From Perilla frutescens (taxonomy: Eukaryota > Streptophyta > Magnoliopsida > Lamiales > Lamiaceae), in the NCBI GenBank assembly GCA_026008535.1, contig BRKX01000014.1, positions 55,477,006-55,541,005 of the forward strand: a stretch of DNA of 64,000 bases. Direction: 5' to 3'. Numbering within the stretch: position 1 is the first letter of the stretch; each line of letters starts with the position of its first letter. Position numbers and translations under genes: made by a program. The notes below the pieces were generated by a model. That model was not told the DNA's origin. It was given only the letters and a program-made list of their open reading frames with translations, and did no database searches. This document shows, in pieces, positions 37,065-49,715 of the stretch.

Positions 37065-38289
37065 GATTGATTCATAATGGACTCTAGTGTTCAAAAATGC
37101 TAGACTCAATGAAAAACCCGACGTTCACCACGATCCCTACATAAGAGGCGATGGTTTTGGAAATCAACTTGATAATCACATAGAGGCCGACTCCAATAGG
37201 GTTTCTACCGGTTAGACTTTTGGTAGGGTAGATATTTGAGTTAGGAATCCAACGCAACAAGAATCATGGGTAAAGCTTACTTCTGGAGAGAGTTATAGCC
37301 ATTTTACTGACGGCTGCCAGAAAACGGGGCCAAATCTGGCCACCGGCCAAAGAGGTACCCCTTTGGGCGGGCTCAAAAATTTGATTTTTTCAAAAGTGGA
37401 CGGATTAGACATATATGATCATATGGATTGATTCATAATGGACTCTAGTGTTCAAAAATGCTAGACTCAATGAAAAACCCGACGTTCACCCCGATCCCTA
37501 CATAAGAGGCGACGGTTTTGGAAATCAAATTGATAATCACCTAGAGGCCGACTCAAATAGGGTTTCTACCGGTTCGACTTTTGGTAGGGTAGATATTTGA
37601 GTTAGGAATCCAACGCAACAAGAATAACGGGTAAAGCTTACTTCTGAAGAGAGAGTTATAGCCGTTTTACTGACGGCTGCCAGAAAACGGGGCCAAATCT
37701 GGCCACCGGCCAAAGGGGTACCCCTTTGGGCGGGCTCAAAAATTTGATTTTTTCAAAAGTGGACGGATTAGACATATATGATCATATGGATTGATTCATA
37801 ATGGACTCTAGTGTTAAAAAATGCTATACTCAATGAAAAACCCGACGTTCACCCCGATCACTACATAAGAGGCGACGGTTTTGGAAATCAAATTGATAAT
37901 CACCTAGAGGCCGACTCAAATAGGGTTTCTACCGGTTCGACTTTTGGTAGGGTAGATATTTGAGTTAGGAATCCAACGCAACAAGAATAACGGGTAAAGC
38001 TTACTTCTGAAGAGAAAGTTATAGCCGTTTTACTGACGGCTGCCAGAAAACGGGGCCAAATCTGGCCACCGGCCAAATGGGTACCCCTTTGGGCGGGCTC
38101 AAAAATTTGATTTTTTCAAAAGTGGATGAATTAGGCATATATGATCATATAGATTGATTCATAATGGACTCTAGTGTTCAAAAATGCTAGACTCAATGAA
38201 AAACCCGACGTTCACCATGATCCCTACATAAGAGGCGATGGTTTTGGAAATCAACTTGATAATCACATAGAGGCCGACTCCAATAGGGT
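37065..38289 (+). repeat. Satellite monomers between HOR blocks
   Basis: About three and a half monomers follow the 6-mer. They include two consecutive units with the 2-base insertion (near 37648 and 38009) and CAAATGGGTACCCC, a variant that breaks the central palindrome. No clean higher-order period was assigned here. Confidence 0.65.
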
Positions 38290-41200
38290 TTCTACCGGTT
38301 TCACTTTTGGTAGGGTAGATATTTGAGTTAGGAATCCAACGCAACAAGAATCACGGGTAAAGCTTACTTCTGGAGAGAGTTATAGCCATTTTACTGACGG
38401 CTGCCAGAAAACGGGGCCAAATCTGGCCACCGGCCAAAGAGGTACCCCTTTGGGCGGGCTCAAAAATTTGATTTTTTCAAAAGTGGACGGATTAGACATA
38501 TATGATCATATGGATTGATTCATAATGGACTCTAGTGTTCAAAAATGCTAGACTCAATGAAAAACCCGACGTTCACCACGATCCCTACATAAGAGGCGAT
38601 GGTTTTAGAAATCAACTTGATAATCACCTAGAGACCGACTCCAATAGGGTTTCTACCGGTTCGAATTTTGGTACGGTAGATATTTGAGTTAGGAATCCAA
38701 CGCAACAAGAATCACGGGAAAATCTTACTTCTGGAGAGAGTTATAGCCGTTTTACTGACGGCTGCCAGAAAACGGGGCCAAATCTGGCCACCGGCCAAAG
38801 GGTTACCCCTTTGGGCGGGCTCAAAAATTTGATTTTTTCAAAAGTGGATGGATTAGACATATATGATCATATGGATTGATTTATAATGGACTCTAGTGTT
38901 CAAAAATGCTATACTCAATGAAAAACCCGACGTTCACCCCGATCCCTACATAAGAGGCGACGGTTTTGGAAATCAAATTGATAATCACCTAGAGGCCGAC
39001 TCAAATAGGATTTCTACCGGTTCGACTTTTGGTAGGGTAGATATTTGAGTTAGGAATCCAACGCAACAAGAATAACGGGTAAAGCTTACATCTGAAGTGA
39101 GAGTTATAGCCGTTTTACTGACGGCTGCCAGAAAACGGGGCCAAATCTGGCCACCGGCCAAAGGGGTAACCCTTTGGGCGGGCTCAAAAATTTGATTTTT
39201 TCAAAAGTGGACGGATTAGGCATATATGATCATATGGATTGATTCATAATGGACTCTAGTGTTCAAAAATGCTAGACTCAATGAAAAACCCGACGTTCAC
39301 CACGATCCCTACATAAGAGGCGATGGTTTTGGAAATCAACTTGATAATCACCTAGAGGCCGACTCCAATAGGGTTTCTACCGGTTCGAATTTTGGTAGGG
39401 TAGATTTTTGAGTTAGGAATCCAACGCAACAAGAATCACGGGTAAATCTTACTTCTGGAGAGAGTTATAGCCGTTTTACTGACGGCTGCGAGAAAACGGG
39501 GCCAAATCTGGCTACCGGCCAAAGGGGTACCCCTTTGGGCGGGCTCAAAAATTTGATTTTTTCAAAAGTGGACGGATTAGACATATATGATCATATGGAT
39601 TGATTCATAATGGACTCTAGTGTTCAAAAATGCTAGACTCAATGAAAAACCCGACGTTCACCCCGATCCCTACATAAGAGGTGACGGTTTTGGAAATCAA
39701 CTTGATAATCACCTAGAGGCCGACTCAAATAGGGTTTCTACCATTTCGACTTTGGGTAGGGTAGATATTTGAGTTAGGAATCCAACGCAACAAGAATCAC
39801 GAGTAAAGCTTACTTCTGGAGAGAGTTATAGCCGTTTTACTGACGGCTGCCAGAAAACGGGGCTAAATCTGGCCACCGGCCAAAGGGGTACCCCTTTGGG
39901 CGGGCTCAAAAATTTGATTTTTTCAAAAGTGGACGGATTAGGCATATATGATCATATGGATTGATTCATAATGGACTCTAGTGTTCAAAAATGCTAGACT
40001 CAATGAAAAACCCGACGTTCACCCCGATCCCTACATAAGAGGTGACGGTTTTGGAAATCAACTTGATAATCACCTAGAGGCCGACTCCAATAGGGTTTCT
40101 ACCGGTTCGACTTTTGGTAGGGTAGATATTTGAGTTAGGAATCCAACGCAACAAGAATAACGGGTAAAGTTTACTTCTGAAGAGAGAGTTATAGCCGTTT
40201 TACTGACGGCTGCCAGAAAACGGGGCCAAATCTGGCCACCGGCCAAAGGGGTACCCCTTTGGGCGGGCTCAAAAATTTGATTTTTTCAAAAGTGGACGGA
40301 TTAGGCATATATGATCATATGGATTGATTCATAATGGACTCTAGTGTTCAAAAATGCTAGACTCAATGAAAAACCCGACGTTCACCACGATCCCTACATA
40401 AGAGGCGATGGTTTTGGAAATCAACTTGATAATCACCTAGAGGCCGACTCCAACAGGGTTTCTACCGGTTCGAATTTTGGTAGGGTAGATTTTTGAGTTA
40501 GGAATCTAACGCAACAAGAATCACGGGTAAATCTTACTTCTGGAGAGAGTTATAGCCGTTTTACTGACGGCTGCGAGAAAACGGGGCCAAATCTGGCTAC
40601 CGGCCAAAGGGGTACCCCTTTGGGCGGGCTCAAAAATTTGATTTTTTCAAAAGTGGACGGATTAGGCATATATGATCATATGGATTGATTCATAATGGAC
40701 TCTAGTGTTCAAAAATGCTAGACTCAATGAAAAACCCGACGTTCACCCCGATCCCTACATAAGAGGCGACGGTTTTGGAAATCAACTTTCTAATCACCTA
40801 GAGGCCGACTCCAATAGGGTTTCTACCGGTTCGACTTTTGGTAGGGTAGATATTTGAGTTAGGAATCCAACGCAATAAGAATCACGGGTAAAGCTTACTT
40901 CTGGAGAAAGTTATAGCCGTTTTACTAACGGCTGCCAGAAAACGGGGCCAAATCTGGCCACCGGCCAAAGGGATACCCCTTTGGGCGGGCTCAAAAATTT
41001 GATTTTTTCAAAAGTGGACGGATTAGGCATATATGATCATATGGATTGATTCATAATGGATTCTAGTGTTCAAAAATGCTAGACTCAATGAAAAAACCCA
41101 CGTTCACCCCGATCCCTACATAAGAGGCGACGGTTTTGGAAATCAACTTGATAATCACCTAGAGGCCGACTCCAATAGGGTTTTTACCGGTTCGACTTTT

Positions 41201-44200
41201 GGTAGAGTAGATATTTGAGTTAGGAATCCAACGCAATAAGAATCACGGGTAAAGCTTACTTCTGGAGAAAGTTATAGCCGTTTTACTAACGGCTGCCAGA
41301 AAACGGGGCCAAATCTGGCCACCGGCCAAAGGGATACCCCTTTGGGCGGGCTCAAAAATTTGATTTTTTCAAAAGTGGACGGATTAGGCATATATGATCA
41401 TATGGATTGATTCATAATGGACTCTAGTGTTCAAAAATGCTAGACTCAATGAAAAACCCGACGTTCACCCCGATCCCTACATAAGAGGCGACGGTTTTGG
41501 AAATCAACTTTATAATCACCTAGAGGCCGACTCCAATAGGGTTTCTACCGGTTTCACTTTTGGTAGGGTAGATATTTGAGTTAGGAATCCAACGCAACAA
41601 GAATCACGGGTAAAGCTTACTTCTGGAGAGAGTTATAGCCATTTTACTGACGGCTGCCAGAAAACGGGGCCAAATCTGGCCACCGGCCAAAGAGGTACCC
41701 CTTTGGGCGGGCTCAAAAATTTGATTTTTTCAAAAGTGGACGGATTAGACATATATGATCATATGGATTGATTCATAATGGACTCTAGTGTTCAAAAATG
41801 CTAGACTCAATGAAAAACCCGACGTTCACCACGATCCCTACATAAGAGGCGATGGTTTTAGAAATCAACTTGATAATCACCTAGAGACCGACTCCAATAG
41901 GGTTTCTACCGGTTCGAATTTTGGTACGGTAGATATTTGAGTTAGGAATCCAACGCAACAAGAATCACGGGAAAATCTTACTTCTGGAGAGAGTTATAGC
42001 CGTTTTACTGACGGCTGCCAGAAAACGGGGCCAAATCTGGCCACCGGCCAAAGGGTTACCCCTTTGGGCGGGCTCAAAAATTTGATTTTTTCAAAAGTGG
42101 ATGGATTAGACATATATGATCATATGGATTGATTTATAATGGACTCTAGTGTTCAAAAATGCTATACTCAATGAAAAACCCGACGTTCACCCCGATCCCT
42201 ACATAAGAGGCGACGGTTTTGGAAATCAAATTGATAATCACCTAGAGGCCGACTCAAATAGGATTTCTACCGGTTCGACTTTTGGTAGGGTAGATATTTG
42301 AGTTAGGAATCCAACGCAACAAGAATAACGGGTAAAGCTTACATCTGAAGTGAGAGTTATAGCCGTTTTACTGACGGCTGCCAGAAAACGGGGCCAAATC
42401 TGGCCACCGGCCAAAGGGGTAACCCTTTGGGCGGGCTCAAAAATTTGATTTTTTCAAAAGTGGACGGATTAGGCATATATGATCATATGGATTGATTCAT
42501 AATGGACTCTAGTGTTCAAAAATGCTAGACTCAATGAAAAACCCGACGTTCACCACGATCCCTACATAAGAGGTGACGGTTTTGGAAATCAACTTGATAA
42601 TCACCTAGAGGCCGACTCCAATAGGGTTTCTACCGGTTCGACTTTTGGTAGGGTAGATTTTTGAGTTAGGAATCCAACGCAACAAGAATCACGGGTAAAT
42701 CTTACTTCTGGAGAGAGTTATAGCCGTTTTACTGACGGCTGCGAGAAAACGGGGCCAAATCTGGCTACCGGCCAAAGGGGTACCCCTTTGGGCGGGCTCA
42801 AAAATTTGATTTTTTCAAAAGTGGACGAATTAGGCATATATGATCATATGGATTGATTCATAATGGACTCTAGTGTTCAAAAATGCTAGACTCAATGAAA
42901 AACCCGACGTTCACCCCGATCCCTACATAAGAGGCGACGGTTTTGGAAATCAACTTGATAATCACCTAGAGGCCGACTCAAATAGGGTTTCTACCGGTTC
43001 GACATTTGGTAGGGTAGGTATTTGAGTTAGGAATCCAACGCAACAAGAATCACAGGTAAAGCTTACTTCTGGAGAGAGTTATAGCCGTTTTACTGACGGC
43101 TGCCAGAAAACGGGGCCAAATCTGGCCACCGGCCAAAGGGGTACCCCTTTGGGCGGGCTCAAAAATTTGATTTTTTCAAAAGTGGACGGATTAGGCATAT
43201 ATGATCATATGGATTGATTCATAATGGACTCTAGTGTTCAAAAATGCTAGACTCAATGAAAAACCCGACGTTCACCCCGATCCCTACATAAGAGGTGACG
43301 GTTTTGGAAATCAACTTGATAATCACCTAGAGGCCGACTCCAATAGGGTTTCTACCGGTTCGACTTTTGGTAGGGTAGATATTTGAGTTAGGAATCCAAC
43401 GCAACAAGAATAACGGGTAAAGTTTACTTCTGAAGAGAGAGTTATAGCCGTTTTACTGACGGCTGCCAGAAAACGGGGCCAAATCTGGCCACCGGCCAAA
43501 GGGGTACCCCTTTGGGCGGGCTCAAAAATTTGATTTTTTCAAAAGTGGACGGATTAGGCATATATGATCATATGGATTGATTCATAATGGACTCTAGTGT
43601 TCAAAAATGCTAGACTCAATGAAAAACCCGACGTTCACCACGATCCCTACATAAGAGGCGATGGTTTTGGAAATCAACTTGATAATCACCTAGAGGCCGA
43701 CTCCAACAGGGTTTCTACCGGTTCGAATTTTGGTAGGGTAGATTTTTGAGTTAGGAATCTAACGCAACAAGAATCACGGGTAAATCTTACTTCTGGAGAG
43801 AGTTATAGCCGTTTTACTGACGGCTGCGAGAAAACGGGGCCAAATCTGGCTACCGGCCAAAGGGGTACCCCTTTGGGCGGGCTCAAAAATTTGATTTTTT
43901 CAAAAGTGGACGGATTAGGCATATATGATCATATGGATTGATTCATAATGGACTCTAGTGTTCAAAAATGCTAGACTCAATGAAAAACCCGACGTTCACC
44001 CCGATCCCTACATAAGAGGCGACGGTTTTGGAAATCAACTTTATAATCACCTAGAGGCCGACTCCAATAGGGTTTCTACCGGTTCGACTTTTGGTAGGGT
44101 AGATATTTGAGTTAGGAATCCAACGCAATAAGAATCACGGGTAAAGCTTACTTCTGGAGAAAGTTATAGCCGTTTTACTAACGGCTGCCAGAAAACGGGG

Positions 44201-44400
44201 CCAAATCTGGCCACCGGCCAAAGGGATACCCCTTTGGGCGGGCTCAAAAATTTGATTTTTTCAAAAGTGGACGGATTAGGCATATATGATCATATGGATT
44301 GATTCATAATGGATTCTAGTGTTCAAAAATGCTAGACTCAATGAAAAACCCCACGTTCACCCCGATCCCTACATAAGAGGCGACGGTTTTGGAAATCAAC
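38290..44400 (+). repeat. Nine-monomer HOR (3253 bp), two copies
   Basis: A block starting near 38.29 kb recurs near 41.54 kb with an offset of 3253 bp (9 x 361 + 4). Markers are TCTGAAGTGAGAG (39091 and 42344) and CGGGTAAAGTTTAC (40161 and 43414). The monomer with CCATTTCGAC at 39741 is not reproduced in the second copy, where units with GAGGTGACGG and CGACATTTGG occupy that stretch. Part of the second copy has therefore been exchanged. Confidence 0.85.
44168..44186. repeat. Extended hairpin variant in CAATAAG monomers
   Basis: AGCCGTTTTACTAACGGCT has G changed to A relative to the common form. This lengthens the perfect stem to 7 bp (AGCCGTT/AACGGCT) with a 5-base loop. It occurs with GCAATAAG and GGGATACCCC from about 40.9 kb to the right end. 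Confidence 0.75.
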
Positions 44401-44657
44401 TTGATAATCACCTAGAGGCCGACTCCAATAGGGTTTTTACCGGTTCGACTTTTGGTAGAGTAGATATTTGAGTTAGGAATCCAACGCAACAAGAATCTCG
44501 GGTAAAGCTTACTTCTGGAGAGAGTTATAGCCGTTTTACTGACGGCTGCCAGAAAACGGGGCCAAATCTGGCCACCGGCCAAAGGGGTACCCCTTTGGGC
44601 AGGCTCAAAAATTTGATTTTTTCACAAGTGGACGGATTAGGCATATATGATCATATG

Positions 44658-46101
44658 GATTGATTCATAATGGACTCTAGTGTTCAAAAATGCTAGACTC
44701 AATGAAAAACCCGACGTTCACCCCGATCCCTACATAAGAGGTGACGGTTTTGGAAATCAACTTGATAATCACCTAGAGGCCGACTCCAATAGGGTTTCTA
44801 CCGGTTCGACTTTTGGTAGGGTAGGTATTTGAGTTAGGAATCCAACGCAACAAGAATCACAGGTAAAGCTTACTTTTGGAGAGAGTTATAGCCGTTTTAC
44901 TGACGGCTGCCAGAAAACGGGGCCAAATCTGGCCACCGGCCAAAGGGGTACCCCTTTGGGCGGGCTCAAAAATTTGATTTTTTCAAAAGTGGACGAATTA
45001 GGCATATATGATCATATGGATTGATTCATAATGGACTCTAGTGTTCAAAAATGCTAGACTCAATGAAAAACCCGACGTTCACCCCGATCCCTACATAAGA
45101 GGCGACGGTTTTGGAAATCAACTTGATAATCACCTAGAGGCCGACTCAAATAGGGTTTCTACCGGTTCGACATTTGGTAGGGTAGGTATTTGAGTTAGGA
45201 ATCCAACGCAACAAGAATCACAGGTAAAGCTTACTTCTGGAGAGAGTTATAGCCGTTTTACTGACGGCTGCCAGAAAACGGGGCCAAATCTGGCCACCGG
45301 CCAAAGGGGTACCCCTTTGGGCGGGCTCAAAAATTTGATTTTTTCAAAAGTGGACGGATTAGGCATATATGATCATATGGATTGATTCATAATGGACTCT
45401 AGTGTTCAAAAATGCTAGACTCAATGAAAAACCCGACGTTCACCCCGATCGCTACATAAGAGGTGACGGTTTTGGAAATCAACTTGATAATCACCTAGAG
45501 GCCGACTCCAATACGGTTTCTACCGGTTCGACTTTTGGTAGGGTAGGTATTTGAGTTAGGAATCCAACGCAACAAGAATCACAGGTAAAGCTTACTTTTG
45601 GAGAGAGTTATAGCCGTTTTACTGACGGCTGCCAGAAAACGGGGCCAAATCTGGCCACCGGCCAAAGGGGTACCCCTTTGGGCGGGCTCAAAAATTTGAT
45701 TTTTTCAAAAGTGGACGAATTAGGCATATATGATCATATGGATTGATTCATAATGGACTCTAGTGTTCAAAAATGCTAGACTCAATGAAAAACCCGACGT
45801 TCACCCCGATCCCTACATAAGAGGCGACGGTTTTGGAAATCAACTTGATAATCACCTAGAGGCCGACTCAAATAGGGTTTCTACCGGTTCGACATTTGGT
45901 AGGGTAGGTATTTGAGTTAGGAATCCAACGCAACAAGAATCACAGGTAAAGCTTACTTCTGGAGAGAGTTATAGCCGTTTTACTGACGGCTGCCAGAAAA
46001 CGGGGCCAAATCTGGCCACCGGCCAAAGGGGTACCCCTTTGGGCGGGCTCAAAAATTTGATTTTTTCAAAAGTGGACGGATTAGGCATATATGATCATAT
46101 G
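44658..46101 (+). repeat. Dimeric HOR (722 bp), two copies
   Basis: Units at 44658-45379 and 45380-46101 each hold a GTAGGTATTTGAG monomer with ACTTTTGGAG and GACGAATT, followed by one with CGACATTTGG (45171 and 45893, 722 bp apart). Copy 2 has private changes GATCGCTAC and AATACGG. Confidence 0.9.
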
Positions 46102-46961
46102 GATTGATTCATAATGGACTCTAGTGTTTAAAAATGCTAGACTCAATGAAAAACCCCACGTTCACCCCGATCCCTACATAAGAGGCGACGGTTTTGGAAA
46201 TCAACTTTATAATCACCTAGAGGCCGACTCCAATAGGGTTTCTACCGGTTCGACTTTTGGTAGGGTAGATATTTGAGTTAGGAATCCAACGCAATAAGAA
46301 TCACGGGTAAAGCTTACTTCTGTAGAAAGTTATAGCCGTTTTACTAACGGCTGCCAGAAAACGGGGCCAAATCTGGCCACCGGCCAAAGGGATACCCCTT
46401 TGGGCGGGCTCAAAAATTTGATTTTTTCAAAAGTGGACGGATTAGGCATATATGATCATATGGATTGATTCATAATGGATTCTAGTGTTCAAAAATGCTA
46501 GACTCAATGAAAAACCCCACGTTCACCCCGATCCCTACATAAGAGGCGACGGTTTTGGAAATCAACTTGATAATCACCTAGAGGCCGACTCCAATAGGGT
46601 TTTTACCGGTTCGACTTTTGGTAGAGTAGATATTTGAGTTAGGAATCCAACGCAATAAGAATCACGGGTAAAGCTTACTTCTGGAGAAAGTTATAGCCGT
46701 TTTACTAACGGCTGCCAGAAAACGGGGCCAAATCTGGCCACCGGCCAAAGGGATACCCCTTTGGGCGGGCTCAAAAATTTGATTTTTTCAAAAGTGGACG
46801 GATTAGGCATATATGATCATATGGATTGATTCATAATGGACTCTAGTGTTCAAAAATGCTAGACTCAATGAAAAACCCGACGTTCACCCCGATCCCTACA
46901 TAAGAGGCGACGGTTTTGGAAATCAACTTTATAATCACCTAGAGGCCGACTCCAATAGGGT
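46102..46961 (+). repeat. Pair of CAATAAG-type satellite monomers
   Basis: Two consecutive units with AACCCCACG, GCAATAAGAATC, GAGAAAG or GTAGAAAG, TTTTACTAACGGCT and GGGATACCCC, followed by the start of a GGTTTCACTTTT unit. The pair resembles 40.7-41.5 kb. Confidence 0.8.
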
Positions 46962-49492
46962 TTCTACCGGTTTCACTTTTGGTAGGGTAGATATTTGAGT
47001 TAGGAATCCAACGCAACAAGAATCACGGGTAAAGCTTACTTCTGGAGAGAGTTATAGCCATTTTACTGACGGCTGCCAGAAAACGGGGCCAAATCTGGCC
47101 ACCGGCCAAAGAGGTACCCCTTTGGGCGGGCTCAAAAATTTGATTTTTTCAAAAGTGGACGGATTAGACATATATGATCATATGGATTGATTCATAATGG
47201 ACTCTAGTGTTCAAAAATGCTAGACTCAATGAAAAACCCGACGTTCACCACGATCCCTACATAAGAGGCGATGGTTTTAGAAATCAACTTGATAATCACC
47301 TAGAGACCGACTCCAATAGGGTTTCTACCGGTTCGAATTTTGGTACGGTAGATATTTGAGTTAGGAATCCAACGCAACAAGAATCACGGGAAAATCTTAC
47401 TTCTGGAGAGAGTTATAGCCGTTTTACTGACGGCTGCCAGAAAACGGGGCCAAATCTGGCCACCGGCCAAAGGGTTACCCCTTTGGGCGGGCTCAAAAAT
47501 TTGATTTTTTCAAAAGTGGATGGATTAGACATATATGATCATATGGATTGATTTATAATGGACTCTAGTGTTCAAAAATGCTATACTCAATGAAAAACCC
47601 GACGTTCACCCCGATCCCTACATAAGAGGCGACGGTTTTGGAAATCAAATTGATAATCACCTAGAGGCCGACTCAAATAGGATTTCTACCGGTTCGACTT
47701 TTGGTAGGGTAGATATTTGAGTTAGGAATCCAACGCAACAAGAATAACGGGTAAAGCTTACATCTGAAGTGAGAGTTATAGCCGTTTTACTGACGGCTGC
47801 CAGAAAACGGGGCCAAATCTGGCCACCGGCCAAAGGGGTAACCCTTTGGGCGGGCTCAAAAATTTGATTTTTTCAAAAGTGGACGGATTAGGCATATATG
47901 ATCATATGGATTGATTCATAATGGACTCTAGTGTTCAAAAATGCTAGACTCAATGAAAAACCCGACGTTCACCACGATCCCTACATAAGAGGCGATGGTT
48001 TTGGAAATCAACTTGATAATCACCTAGAGGCCGACTCCAATAGGGTTTCTACCGGTTCAAATTTTGGTAGGGTAGATTTTTGAGTTAGGAATCCAACGCA
48101 ACAAGAATCACGGGTAAATCTTACTTCTGGAGAGAGTTATAGCCGTTTTACTGACGGCTGCGAGAAAACGGGGCCAAATCTGGCTACCGGCCAAAGGGGT
48201 ACCCCTTTGGGCGGGCTCAAAAATTTGATTTTTTCAAAAGTGGACGGATTAGACATATATGATCATATGGATTGATTCATAATGGACTCTAGTGTTCAAA
48301 AATGCTAGACTCAATGAAAAACCCGACGTTCACCCCGATCCCTACATAAGAGGTGACGGTTTTGGAAATCAACTTGATAATCACCTAGAGGCCGACTCAA
48401 ATAGGGTTTCTACCATTTCGACTTTGGGTAGGGTAGATATTTGAGTTAGGAATCCAACGCAACAAGAATCACGAGTAAAGCTTACTTCTGGAGAGAGTTA
48501 TAGCCGTTTTACTGACGGCTGCCAGAAAACGGGGCTAAATCTGGCCACCGGCCAAAGGGGTACCCCTTTGGGCGGGCTCAAAAATTTGATTTTTTCAAAA
48601 GTGGACGGATTAGGCATATATGATCATATGGATTGATTCATAATGGACTCTAGTGTTCAAAAATGCTAGACTCAATGAAAAACCCGACGTTCACCCCGAT
48701 CCCTAAATAAGAGGTGACGGTTTTGGAAATCAACTTGATAATCACCTAGAGGCCGACTCCAATAGGGTTTCTACCGGTTCGACTTTTGGTAGGGTAGATA
48801 TTTGAGTTAGGAATCCAACGCAACAAGAATAACGGGTAAAGTTTACTTCTGAAGAGAGAGTTATAGCCGTTTTACTGACGGCTGCCAGAAAACGGGGCCA
48901 AATCTGGCCACCGGCCAAAGGGGTACCCCTTTGGGCGGGCTCAAAAATTTGATTTTTTCAAAAGTGGACGGATTAGGCATATATGATCATATGGATTGAT
49001 TCATAATGGACTCTAGTGTTGAAAAATGCTAGACTCAATGAAAAACCCGACGTTCACCACGATCCCTACATAAGAGGCGATGGTTTTGGAAATCAACTTG
49101 ATAATCACCTAGAGGCCGACTCCAACAGGGTTTCTACCGGTTCGAATTTTGGTAGGGTAGATTTTTGAGTTAGGAATCTAACGCAACAAGAATCACGGGT
49201 AAATCTTACTTCTGGAGAGAGTTATAGCCGTTTTACTGACGGCTGCGAGAAAACGGGGCCAAATCTGGCTACCGGCCAAAGGGGTACCCCTTTGGGCGGG
49301 CTCAAAAATTTGATTTTTTCAAAAGTGGACGGATTAGGCATATATGATCATATGGATTGATTCATAATGGACTCTAGTGTTCAAAAATGCTAGACTCAAT
49401 GAAAAACCCGACGTTCACCCCGATCCCTACATAAGAGGCGACGGTTTTGGAAATCAACTTTATAATCACCTAGAGGCCGACTCCAATAGGGT
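46962..49492 (+). repeat. Third copy of the 38.3-kb block (offset 8672 bp)
   Basis: About seven monomers match 38290-40820 at a constant offset of 8672 bp, seen at TCTGAAGTGAG (39091 and 47763), CCATTTCGAC (39741 and 48413) and CGGGTAAAGTTTAC (40161 and 48833). The offset from the second copy (about 41.54 kb) is 5419 bp, or 15 monomers plus 4 bases. This copy keeps the CCATTTCGAC monomer that the second copy lacks. Confidence 0.88.
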
Positions 49493-49715
49493 TTTTACCG
49501 GTTCGACTTTTGGTAGAGTAGATATTTGAGTTAGGAATCCAACGCAACAAGAATCTCGGGTAAAGCTTACTTCTGGAGAGAGTTATAGCCGTTTTACTGA
49601 CGGCTGCCAGAAAACGGGGCCAAATCTGGCCACCGGCCAAAGGGGTACCCCTTTGGGCAGGCTCAAAAATTTGATTTTTTCACAAGTGGACGGATTAGGC
49701 ATATATGATCATATG

